From Methylobacterium phyllostachyos (GTDB taxonomy: Bacteria; Pseudomonadota; Alphaproteobacteria; Rhizobiales; Beijerinckiaceae): a DNA stretch of 64,000 bases. The stretch is taken from NCBI RefSeq assembly GCF_900103445.1, contig NZ_FNHS01000013.1, positions 1 to 64,000 on the forward strand. Reading direction: 5' to 3'. Every line of letters begins with the position of its first letter. Within the stretch, counting starts at the first letter, position 1. The position numbers and the translations under genes were made by a program. Shown piece by piece: positions 35,904 to 43,780 of the stretch. Below the pieces are notes generated by a model. That model saw only the letters and a list, made by a program, of their open reading frames with translations. It made no database searches and was not told the DNA's origin.

Positions 35904-36491
35904 TCAGAGGATGCCGGAGCGCAAAACCCTTTGGATCGCGTGGATGACCGCCCCGAACCGCGCCTCGATCAGATCGCGCGGCACCTCGGCATCGTGCTGG
36001 ATCGCCAGCGGATGGGTGAAGCGGTAGCTCGCGTCGAAAATGTAAGCGATGGCCCGTTCCCGGTCGCGCGCCGAGAAGATGCCGGAGGTGATGCCCTCCT
36101 CGACGACCCGCTCGACGAGGCTGCGCAGGCGTACCCTGTGCCGCCGGGCAATCGGCCGGGCCGACACGGTGGCGTCGAGATGAACCGCGAACAAGTTCGG
36201 CTCGTCGACAAGGGCGTCGCGCTGCACGGTTGCGAGGGCGGTTAGCAGGCGCTCGATCTTGTCGTCGGCCGGATCGGGCGCGTCGGCGATGCCTGCGAGC
36301 CGGGCCTCAACCTCCCGGAGCCACCGCCCAGCCACTGCGTCGAGGAGCGCGTCCTTCGACGGGAAGTAACGATAGACGTTGGCATGGGTCATACCCGCCT
36401 CGGCGGCGACGGCCACGACCGTCACGCGCTTGGGACCAAGCCGGGAGAGATGCTCTGTGGCGATGCCGAGCAGCCGGACATCGGCTGCCAC
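35904..36491 (-). CDS. TetR-family transcriptional regulator
   Basis: About 195 residues. The N-terminal helix-turn-helix reads 'LGPKRVTVVAVAAEAGMTHANVYRYFPSKDALLDAV', the TetR pattern. The C-terminal part is helical ligand-binding ('RSLVERVVEEGITSGIFSA'). The start is not clear: GTG 36491 is the reported frame start, the frame stays open further upstream with no ATG, and I see no strong ribosome site. The ligand and targets are unknown. Targets might include the neighbouring gloB, but that is only proximity. Confidence 0.85.
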   Translation of the reverse strand: MAADVRLLGIATEHLSRLGPKRVTVVAVAAEAGMTHANVYRYFPSKDALLDAVAGRWLREVEARLAGIADAPDPADDKIERLLTALATVQRDALVDEPNLFAVHLDATVSARPIARRHRVRLRSLVERVVEEGITSGIFSARDRERAIAYIFDASYRFTHPLAIQHDAEVPRDLIEARFGAVIHAIQRVLRSGIL

Positions 36492-36830
36492 TGGAGCACG
36501 GGGCCGCGATCCACCAGACGCATCGCCGGTCTCCCGCAGCGTGCCAGCTTCGGTAACGTCGGCGACAGACAGCCTGGTCTTGGCGCTGAGCGCCTCCTCC
36601 TTGCACCCGTCTGGCTCTGGCTTAAGGAAAGGAAGCGGAAGGCGGGAAGTGGACAGGTGGTAGGGCGAGACAGACCCCCATCATACCGGCTGAAGCGTCC
36701 CGGCGCTTCGCGTTGACGTTACGGCTTCCCCCCGGGAGCCCGGTTACCGTAGCGGATTAAGACCGCTTAAAGACTCCTATGTGTCAGTTTGCCTTGAGAA
36801 GGCAACAAATTTTTCTCGTTATCACCTGCG
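36492..36830. other. Intergenic region, no gene seen
   Basis: A 339-bp gap between the TetR-type gene and gloB. A TTAA-N6-TTAA motif near 36758-36775 comes close to the CtrA pattern but has the wrong spacing. A 7-bp hairpin (TTGCCTT/AAGGCAA around 36789-36805) lies just before gloB's end. No convincing coding frame. Confidence 0.5.
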
Positions 36831-37601
36831 TCAGAAGCGGTTCTTCCACGCCCTTAGAGCGACGAAGACGGCTTCTGGATCGCTCCCCGGTGGCATATCC
36901 ACCGCTTTGGCGAGTGCAGGGACCGCACTGCGCAGGAAGGGATTGGTCGTGCGCTCCGCCTTCATGCTCGAGGGCACGAGGAAGCGACCCTCCGCCTTCG
37001 CCCGTTCGGCCTCGGCGAGACGGGCCTTCAGCTCCGCGTTTTCGGGATCGGCTGCCAGCGCGAAGCGGGCGTTGGAGAGTACGTAGTCGTGGCCGCTGAA
37101 GACCTGCGCCGAATCGGGCAGGCTGTCGAAGCGCCGCAGCGACCGGTAGAGGGTCTCGGGCGGGCTCTCCATGACCCGGCCACAGCCGAGGGTGAACAGC
37201 GTATCGCCCGCGCAGACAATGCCCGCCTCTGCGAACCAGTAGGTCACGTGGTCGGCGCAGTGACCCGGAGTCTCCCAGACCTGCGCTTCGAGGTCTCCGA
37301 CGCGCACCGTGTCGCCCTCCCGGACCGTGACATCCACGAGCGGGACCGCACTGCCGGCTTTGGCCGGGGCGACGACCTGAGCTCCGGTGGCCTCCTTGAC
37401 TTCGGGGATACCCTCGACGTGGTCGGCGTGCCGGTGGGTCACGAGGATATCGGTGAGGTGCCAGCCGGTCTCATCGAGTGCCCGCAGGACCGGGCCGGCC
37501 TCTGGCACATCGATCGCCCCGCAGGCCCCGGTCGCGGGATCGCGGATCAGGACGCCGATATTATCACTTCGGCACAGGAAGGTGCGGATCTCGGCGGCCA
37601 T
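36831..37601 (-). CDS. gloB: Hydroxyacylglutathione hydrolase (glyoxalase II)
   Basis: 256 residues from ATG 37601 (MAAEIRTFL), with a GAGGAG site upstream. The metallo-beta-lactamase motif THRHADH is at 55-61 and 'ETPGHCADHVTYWF', 'CAGDTLFTLGCGRVME' and 'SGHDYVLSNARFAL' follow, the glyoxalase II pattern. The C-terminal 'ERTTNPFLRSAVPALAKA' is the glutathione-binding region. It hydrolyses S-lactoylglutathione, completing methylglyoxal detoxification. It is divergent from a methyltransferase gene, a neighbour often found with gloB in this group. Confidence 0.95.
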   Translation of the reverse strand: MAAEIRTFLCRSDNIGVLIRDPATGACGAIDVPEAGPVLRALDETGWHLTDILVTHRHADHVEGIPEVKEATGAQVVAPAKAGSAVPLVDVTVREGDTVRVGDLEAQVWETPGHCADHVTYWFAEAGIVCAGDTLFTLGCGRVMESPPETLYRSLRRFDSLPDSAQVFSGHDYVLSNARFALAADPENAELKARLAEAERAKAEGRFLVPSSMKAERTTNPFLRSAVPALAKAVDMPPGSDPEAVFVALRAWKNRF

Positions 37602-37739
37602 CGGGGGATCTCCTCGGCGCGCAAACGCTGTCGCCGTGAACAGACGGTTCGGCGGCCGGGTTCCGTTCACGCTTGCCGTGGGCGGTCCGCCTCACCATTG
37701 AGTACGAAACTCGTTGCGCCCTCGGTATCCTGCTTTCCC

Positions 37740-38474
37740 ATGCGTCTCGACGTCAACGGCTTGCGGGCCTTCTACGCCAGCCCCCTGGGCCGCACGACGC
37801 ATCGCGTGGTCGGCCGCACGCTCCACGCGTATCTCGGCTCGGTGGCGGGACTGCGCGTGCTGGGGATTGGGTACGCCACGCCGTATCTGGGCCCGATACA
37901 CTGCATCGCCGAGCGCACCCTCGCCTTCATGCCGACCACGCAGGGTGTCGTGAACTGGCCGTCCAGCGGTCGGTCCAGCACGGCACTCGCCGACCCGACC
38001 ATGATGCCGCTGCCCGAATCCGCAGTGGACCGGATTATCCTGATCCACGCCCTCGAAGCCGTCGAGAGTCCCACGGAGCTGCTTCAGGAGGTATGGCGCA
38101 CCCTCACCCCTGGCGGCCGGATGATCCTGGTGGTTCCGAACCGGCGGGGCGTCTGGGCGCGGCGGGAGGCGACGCCCTTCGGCCACGGCCAGCCCTACAG
38201 CCGCTCGCAGCTCGGGCGCCTGATGCGCGACACGCTGTTCTCGCCGGTGAACTGGTCCGAGACCCTCTACATGCCGCCGGTGCGCTCCCGCCTGATGTTG
38301 CGCACCGGCCCGGCCTGGGAGTGGGTCGGCACCAGCCTGTCCCTGCCCTTCGCGGGCCTCCACGTGGTCGATGCAACCAAGCAGCTCTACCGGCCTGTCG
38401 CGGTGCAGCAGGTGCGGCGGGCCCGCCGCCTCGCCCCGGCCCGCGTGCTGGTACCGGCGCCCGCCCCGGGCTGA
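37740..38474 (+). CDS. Class I SAM-dependent methyltransferase
   Basis: 244 residues from ATG 37740 (MRLDVNGLRAFYASPLG). It shows the SAM-binding motif in weakened form ('GLRVLGIGYATPYLG'), then 'MMPLPESAVDRIILIHALEAVESPTELLQEVWRTLTPGGRMILVVPNR', the usual motif II-III region. The C-terminus is basic. Its substrate is unknown. It is divergent from gloB across about 138 bp. A longer frame upstream overlaps gloB on the other strand and is not used. Confidence 0.85.
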   Translation: MRLDVNGLRAFYASPLGRTTHRVVGRTLHAYLGSVAGLRVLGIGYATPYLGPIHCIAERTLAFMPTTQGVVNWPSSGRSSTALADPTMMPLPESAVDRIILIHALEAVESPTELLQEVWRTLTPGGRMILVVPNRRGVWARREATPFGHGQPYSRSQLGRLMRDTLFSPVNWSETLYMPPVRSRLMLRTGPAWEWVGTSLSLPFAGLHVVDATKQLYRPVAVQQVRRARRLAPARVLVPAPAPG

Positions 38475-38563
38475 TCCCGGCGCCGCGCCCGGGCAGGTGC
38501 CGAAGCCGGATTCCGTCCGCGCGCAGGGTGTCTTAGGAGAACGGTCCGCGCGGATCGGTCCCC

Positions 38564-39268
38564 ATGAGCATCGATTTCACCATCCAGCAATTCCTGCTCG
38601 CCCTCTCGGGCCTGAGCGCGATCGTCAATCCGATCGGCGGCGCCTTCATCTTCGCCCAGGTCACGAGCGCCTACAGCCACGCCGAGCGCGTGCTGCTGTC
38701 GCGTCGGATCGGCGTCTACGCGGCGCTGGTCATGCTGGGCGCCCTCTGGGCCGGGACGCCGATCCTCAATTTCTTCGGTGTCACCCTGGCGGCTTTGCGC
38801 ATTGCCGGCGGGCTGGTGGTGATGTCCTCGGCCTGGACGCAGCTCAACCGACCGGAGGCGCGCGAGGCGCGCAAGCAGGCCGAAGCGTCTGGCTCGGCCG
38901 GCCTGGGCGGTGCAGTCCCGTCCGAGCCGGTCGGCGCGGCGCTCTCCGAGATCGCCTTCTTTCCGCTGACCCTCCCGTTCACCACGGGGCCCGGCACGAT
39001 CGCGGTGGCGATCACCCTGGGCGCAAACCGGCCCGAGGCTTCTGCGGAGCGCGTCGGGTTCTATCTCGGCGTCACCCTGGCGGCGCTCGCGGTCGCCGTC
39101 GCGGTCGCCCTGCTCTACGCCTCGGCAGACCGGGTGGTGGCGTTCATCGGTCCGGCCCGGGCCCGGGTGGTCGGACGCCTGTTCGCCTTCCTGCTGCTGT
39201 GCGTCGGCACCCAGATCCTGATCAACGGCCTCACAGACGTGTTCGCGCCGCTGCTGGCGGCGCGATGA
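38564..39268 (+). CDS. MarC family integral membrane protein
   Basis: 234 residues with about six hydrophobic segments, including 'QFLLALSGLSAIVNPIGGAFIFAQV' and 'FFPLTLPFTTGPGTIAVAITLGA', the two half-repeats of the MarC fold. The family name comes from the marRAB locus, but a role in antibiotic resistance is not supported for most members. The loop 'PEAREARKQAEASGSAG' is cytoplasmic-like. ATG 38564 is the start; ribosome site GGAGAAC-like region upstream. Confidence 0.9.
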   Translation: MSIDFTIQQFLLALSGLSAIVNPIGGAFIFAQVTSAYSHAERVLLSRRIGVYAALVMLGALWAGTPILNFFGVTLAALRIAGGLVVMSSAWTQLNRPEAREARKQAEASGSAGLGGAVPSEPVGAALSEIAFFPLTLPFTTGPGTIAVAITLGANRPEASAERVGFYLGVTLAALAVAVAVALLYASADRVVAFIGPARARVVGRLFAFLLLCVGTQILINGLTDVFAPLLAAR

Positions 39269-39284
39269 TGGCTGTGCGGAAGCC

Positions 39285-40337
39285 TCAGATGACCGGCATC
39301 GTGTTCAGGCCGCCGAACAGGACGGCGTGACCCACATAGTAGAGGGCCAGGAAGGTCGCCAACGCCGCGCCGTACCAAGCCGGCGCCAGGAGCGCCTGAC
39401 GGACCCGCACCGGGACCCGCACATCGTCGGCGGCGATCGCCAGCAGCACCACGATGATCCCGGAATGGCCGATCGCGTCCACCTTGCCGAACTCGAAGAT
39501 CGCCGAGACGAAGATCGCCGCCAGGATGATCGCCGCGCAGCGCCGGACGAGCGGTGTCCAGATCAGGGCGAAGGCGAGGGTGAACTCGATCACGCCGGCG
39601 GCCTGCATGAACAGCTCGGGCGTCGCGCCCATCGTCATCTGCGGCTTGGCGGCGAGCAGCGGCGCCGACCATTCCGGATAGGCCCACTTCTCGATCGAGG
39701 CCCACATTAGCGTGATTGCGGCCGCCCAGCGGACGATGTCGAGGGGCCGGATGTCGAAGAGCGTCAGGTCGAGGCCCTTCGCGATCAGGTAGACGGCGAT
39801 GCCAAGGAAGATCGGGTAGTCGGCGAGGTGGAACAGCCCGTACTGGGCGGTCGCGTAGCTGAACAGGAAGACGAGGCCGAGGCCCGTGATCGGCATCGTG
39901 CGACGCCAGATCAGACAGCCGGCCAACGCGAGCTGGAACCACGGGATCCAGGCCACGTCGGTCTTCAGCTCGGGCGTCAGGATGATGCCGCCGAGGTCGA
40001 ACAGGGAGACCAGGAAGAAGCCGAGGGTGGCGCGGACCAGAAGCTCGGTGTCGGTGCGGATTCGCGTGGTCACGCGGTCGAGGGCGTTGAGCAAGGCGCC
40101 ACCCAGGGGCGTGCCCTCGGCCAGGCATCCGAACATGAGGCACAGGAGCGCGAGGCCGGTGAGCCACTCAAAATTCAGGCAGAGCACCTGTTCGAGGCCC
40201 TGGGGCTGCCCGGCCACATCGTAGGCGCAGAACCACTTGACGTGGGCCTCCGCGGCGCCGGTGCCCGCGAGGATCAAGGGTCCGGAGAAGCCGAAGGCGC
40301 AGGCGAGCAAGAGCGACTTTTTTCTGGATAATGGCAT
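39285..40337 (-). CDS. Membrane protein, DoxX-like, unknown function
   Basis: 350 residues from ATG 40337 (MPLSRKKS); a longer frame to 40454 runs into an AT-rich promoter-like region. It has a hydrophobic N-terminus, 'HVKWFCAYDVAGQPQGL' in an outside loop, then about eight spans including 'LTLMWASIEKWAYPEWSAPLL' and 'GVIEFTLAFALIWTPLVRRC', which resembles DoxX-type transport or oxidoreductase proteins. The function is unknown. It converges on marC, 16 bp apart. Confidence 0.7.
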   Translation of the reverse strand: MPLSRKKSLLLACAFGFSGPLILAGTGAAEAHVKWFCAYDVAGQPQGLEQVLCLNFEWLTGLALLCLMFGCLAEGTPLGGALLNALDRVTTRIRTDTELLVRATLGFFLVSLFDLGGIILTPELKTDVAWIPWFQLALAGCLIWRRTMPITGLGLVFLFSYATAQYGLFHLADYPIFLGIAVYLIAKGLDLTLFDIRPLDIVRWAAAITLMWASIEKWAYPEWSAPLLAAKPQMTMGATPELFMQAAGVIEFTLAFALIWTPLVRRCAAIILAAIFVSAIFEFGKVDAIGHSGIIVVLLAIAADDVRVPVRVRQALLAPAWYGAALATFLALYYVGHAVLFGGLNTMPVI

Positions 40338-41306
40338 TGAGCCCTCGTCGCTGCGCAACGACACCGTGGTTACCGATCGATTTAAATAGATCTGCGCAAT
40401 TTTAGCCAATGTTTTGTTAACGAATGTGAGTGGAAGGTTAACGCTGTGGATCACGCTCAGGTAGCGTCGTATCCGGGCTTTTAGCCTTCCTCGTCGTGGA
40501 CAAGGCGGGGTGTGCCTGCCTCACCGTTGTACAATTTCGGGGCCTGGCGACAGTCCTCCCGCGCGCGCCGTGAAGCGGTACTCGGTAAAGCGCTTTTCGA
40601 TGCTCTAAGATCCCGGATTTCCGATGGAACCAGGCGCGGGATGATTTCTCCTCTCCAGATTTGAGCGAGGATGTTACGGCATCGGCGAACGTCATAGGTC
40701 ATTGATTTAGTATTGATCGAACTTCATTGGAGTAAGGTACTGAATTGCGTCTGGCGTATAACAATATTACTTTAATATTGCTAAGCAAAGTTAGATTTTT
40801 ATGAAAGCGAATACCGCATATCTGGGCGTAGGTCGCTGAGATTGATTCGTTAATGTTTAGGCTGTAGCGGGAAATTGCCTGGGTGAGCCGGAAGGCCGAG
40901 CTTCATATCTTGCGCGATCTTGCATCGAGTCCTGGCAGAGCTGGATCCGGGTGGACGTGCCTGAAGGGTGTTCCGGCTGGGTCAGCGGTGGCGTGACGGG
41001 ATGCTTGCAGTGGGGAGGGACGCCATTCCGAAACCCGACATACCTGTCGATCCGCAGGGGATGCGCTTCCCGGTTCACGGCGCGCGGAAGCTGGGCGCTT
41101 CGTTTCCGGGCCGCCGGGCGAATCACCGAAGCCGGACGACGGCTGCCCGGACGGGCCGGGGAATTCGGCATGACCGGATCGAGCCCGTGACGGCGTCCCG
41201 CATCCCAGCCCCGATCTCGGGCGGATCGTATCAATCCTGACATCCCGGCAGGACCCCAGCGTCGCGGCGCCGGAGACCACCCTGCCCATCATCAAGGAGA
41301 GTGTTC
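40338..41306. other. Gene-poor, partly AT-rich 969-bp region
   Basis: The largest gene-free gap in the window. 40380-40440 and about 40690-40870 are strikingly AT-rich compared with the surroundings. A hairpin CAATATTA/TAATATTG (40762-40769 with 40773-40780) with a 3-nt loop lies in the second patch. Short frames on both strands here overlap one another and lack recognisable features. The right end carries a GGAG site and the start of the ParA-like gene. Confidence 0.6.
40762..40780. promoter_or_regulatory. AT-rich 8-bp hairpin/palindrome
   Basis: CAATATTA and TAATATTG flank a CTT loop. It is the most compact palindrome in the AT-rich part of the gap, about 530 bp before the ParA-like gene. 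Its role (operator, centromere-like site or chance) is unknown. Confidence 0.3.
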
Positions 41307-42140
41307 ATGAGCGACGAGACGCAAACCAAGGTCACCGCCTGGTACAGCCCGGACGAGATCCAGGGGATCCAGCGTGACCTCCTGGGCTCGGCGGCGAAAG
41401 TCCTCGTGCTCTGTCTCGGCGGCAAGGGCGGCGTCGGCAAGACCACCATCGCGCTCCAGGTGGCTGATCTCTGCGCCGAGGTCGGACCCGTCCTGGCGAT
41501 CGATACCGACCCGGCCAACCGGCACTTCCACACGGCCCTGATGCAGGAGACCAACCCCGGCAGCGACAATTTCGTGCCGCGCCGGACCGGCATCACGTGC
41601 TTCCGCCAGCGCCTGCGCGCGGAGGACAGCACCGGCCGCGTCGATCCGACCCTGTGCCAGGACATGATCGAGCACGTGATCGAGGCCGCCGAGCGCTTCG
41701 TGGTGGTCGATTTCCCGGCCGGCGACACCGAGACGACCCGCCGCTGCGCCGAGATCATCATCGAGAGCTGCCGGGAATCGAACATCCGGCTCGCCGTCGT
41801 GGTCGCGGCCGGCGCCGTCGATCCGACGGCCCTCGATGTCCTGCGCGAACTCAAGCCGATGCTGATCGAGTGCGACCGGGCGATCCTGGCGAAGAACACC
41901 GCCCAGGCGACCAACTTCGACTACCTCGAATCGTCCGACCTCGTGAAAGCCCTGCGCAAGCAGCCGAACTTCCGCGTGATCGAGATCGAGAAGATCGGCG
42001 AGCGCCTGATCGAGGCCCTGCGCGTGCAGCACATGACCTGGCAGACCCTCGCGAATACGGCGCCGATGCGCCTGCGCGTCGAAGGCCGCCGCCTGCGGCG
42101 CGCCTTCCACACGGCCTGGCGGGATGCGCTCCGGCCGTGA
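41307..42140 (+). CDS. Orphan ParA/MinD-like P-loop ATPase
   Basis: 277 residues from ATG 41307, 7 nt after an AGGAG site; a GTG two codons upstream is less well placed. The deviant Walker A is 'LGGKGGVGKTT' (residues 38-47, signature Lys40, Lys45), the Asp pair in 'LAIDTDPANRHF' is at 66/68, and Walker B is 'VVVDFPAGD' (Asp135). A basic C-terminal tail ends in 'RRLRRAFHTAWRD'. The fold is that of ParA/MinD family ATPases that position cargo on membrane or DNA. It overlaps a membrane-anchored partner gene by 4 bp. The paired layout recalls TraL/TraM of RP4, but that comparison is only by arrangement. Confidence 0.82.
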   Translation: MSDETQTKVTAWYSPDEIQGIQRDLLGSAAKVLVLCLGGKGGVGKTTIALQVADLCAEVGPVLAIDTDPANRHFHTALMQETNPGSDNFVPRRTGITCFRQRLRAEDSTGRVDPTLCQDMIEHVIEAAERFVVVDFPAGDTETTRRCAEIIIESCRESNIRLAVVVAAGAVDPTALDVLRELKPMLIECDRAILAKNTAQATNFDYLESSDLVKALRKQPNFRVIEIEKIGERLIEALRVQHMTWQTLANTAPMRLRVEGRRLRRAFHTAWRDALRP

Positions 42141-42580
42141 CCAACCTCGAGCGGTTCTACCGGTCGGTCCACGGCCGCGATCTTCAGCCCTGGGAGCGTC
42201 AGCTCGCGGTGCGGATCGCGGCCGCCCTGAACACCACGACGGACGACGACTTCGTCGTCCACCTACTCCTGGTGTACATGTCCACCAACGCGATCACCAA
42301 CATGTACAACGAGTTGGTGGCCGCGCGGAACACGCTCGCTGAAGACAACCGCGACCTGATCCAGACCTTCACGAAGGATCTGCGCCGCAACAGGCTGATG
42401 ACCTATGGGCTGCTCGGTGTGGTGGCCCTCAGCGTCCTCGGCGGCGCCTGGACCCTCGGCACGGTGGTCAACCTCTCCTACGGTGCCGCCGCCAACGAGG
42501 CGCGCCTCGCCGCCGCGCTCGAAGCCTGCGAGCAGCGGAATGCGGGGCGCGGTCCGCGCGGGGCCGAGATCGGTCGCTGA
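42137..42580 (+). CDS. Membrane-anchored partner of the ParA-like ATPase
   Basis: 147 residues. GTG 42137 overlaps the ParA-like stop codon (GTGA). Helical segment 1-60, a probable coiled coil around 55-85 ('NELVAARNTLAEDNRDLIQTFTKDLRRN'), one transmembrane segment at 88-112 ('LMTYGLLGVVALSVLGGAWTLG'), and a short outside or cytoplasmic tail. I do not recognise a family. The coupling suggests that it forms a complex with the ATPase, holding it at the membrane. Confidence 0.75.
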   Translation: MTNLERFYRSVHGRDLQPWERQLAVRIAAALNTTTDDDFVVHLLLVYMSTNAITNMYNELVAARNTLAEDNRDLIQTFTKDLRRNRLMTYGLLGVVALSVLGGAWTLGTVVNLSYGAAANEARLAAALEACEQRNAGRGPRGAEIGR

Positions 42581-42598
42581 ACCCTCGGCCCCGGGGTG

Positions 42599-43639
42599 TC
42601 AGGGCGCTGGCGGTCGCGTTGCGAAGGACGCGGTCACGACGTCGCGGTCCGCGTGCGCGGACAGCGTTGCCAGGAAGGCCAGGAGATCGGCCCGCTCCGT
42701 CGCGGTGAGATGGAGCGGCTTGATCAACCGGGAGCGGCTCGGGCGATCGATCCCGCCGCGATCGTAGAGATTGATGACCGCTTCGAGGTTCGGCACCGAC
42801 CCGTCATGCATGTAGGGGCCGTGCTGACCGACCTCCCGCAGGGTCGGTGTCTTGAACGCATATTGCAGCGCGACCGAGGTCGGCTTGAAGCGTCCCCGCC
42901 CGATATCGGATCCCGAGGCGACCCCGATATCGTGGAACGAGTTGTCGGTGAATGACCAACCGGAATGGCAGCCGGCGCAACCCGCACGGCCGTTGAACAG
43001 GTCGAACCCGCGCTTGGCCGAATCGCCGATCGCGTCCTCCTGGCCGGCGATCCACCGGTCGAAGGGGGCCGGCTCAGCCACGATCAGGCGCTCGAAGGTG
43101 GCGAGGGCCGCCTCCAACCTTTCGCGGGTAATGGCCGGATCCGCGTAAGCGCTCGCGAAGGCCGCCACGTATTCCGGATCGGCGGAGAGCCGCGCGAGCG
43201 CCTCGGCCATCGGCAGATTCATGTTGCCCGGCGCCGTGATCGGCATCGCCGAGACTGATTCCAGGGTGGGAAACTTGCCGTCCCAGCCGAGCGGCCCATC
43301 CTGCCACGCGACGTTGATGACCGTCGGCGTGCGCAGGTCCATGTCGCCCTGCTGGCGTGTCGCCGCGCGGGCGCGCCCGTCAGCCCAGGCGAGATCGGGG
43401 ATATGGCAGGTCGCGCAGGCGCGGGTGCGGTCGCCCGACAGGATCGGATCGAAGAACAGGCGACGACCGAGTTCAGCCTTGGCGGCCGAGTACGTGTTCG
43501 CGGCTGGAAACGGAATTTCGGCCGGCGGGCGATAGCTGTCGCGCCAGCCCGCACGGCGCGGGTCGGAGCCGTCGCCCCCGACTCCGACGCCGACGAACCC
43601 GAGAATCGCCGCGACCGCGGCGCCGACCTTCCACGCCAT
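42599..43639 (-). CDS. Di-heme cytochrome c peroxidase family protein (CcpA/MauG)
   Basis: 346 residues from ATG 43639, preceded by GAGG; the GTG four codons upstream gives the longer frame. A hydrophobic N-terminus (about 1-20) looks like a signal peptide. Two heme c sites are visible: CATCH (75-79) and CAGCH (221-225). 'AELGRRLFFDPILSG', 'LRTPTVINVAW' and 'PTLREVGQHGPYMHDGS' fit the CcpA/MauG family. These periplasmic enzymes reduce hydrogen peroxide or oxidise a partner. No MauA or other methylamine genes are near, so MauG proper is unlikely. Confidence 0.88.
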   Translation of the reverse strand: MAWKVGAAVAAILGFVGVGVGGDGSDPRRAGWRDSYRPPAEIPFPAANTYSAAKAELGRRLFFDPILSGDRTRACATCHIPDLAWADGRARAATRQQGDMDLRTPTVINVAWQDGPLGWDGKFPTLESVSAMPITAPGNMNLPMAEALARLSADPEYVAAFASAYADPAITRERLEAALATFERLIVAEPAPFDRWIAGQEDAIGDSAKRGFDLFNGRAGCAGCHSGWSFTDNSFHDIGVASGSDIGRGRFKPTSVALQYAFKTPTLREVGQHGPYMHDGSVPNLEAVINLYDRGGIDRPSRSRLIKPLHLTATERADLLAFLATLSAHADRDVVTASFATRPPAP

Positions 43640-43780
43640 CACCAACCTCACATGGCGTAACTAACCCATATTCGTTGATGACGGGTGAATCTCCTCATGA
43701 ATATCCTGGCGTCGTGAAGTGGTATTGCATTCAAAGCGGGAGTACGGCCAAGCTTCCCGGGGACGTTGGAAAATGTCAGG

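Noticed and set aside
36758..36775. CtrA site near the gloB end (TTAA-N6-TTAA)
   Set aside because: The spacer is 6, not 7, and there is no gene start in the right place.
40438..40702. Two short overlapping minus-strand frames in the AT-rich gap
   Set aside because: They overlap each other in different frames and show no ribosome site or conserved features.
40857..41295. Short frames on both strands before the ParA-like gene
   Set aside because: They overlap in opposite directions, with no supporting signals.
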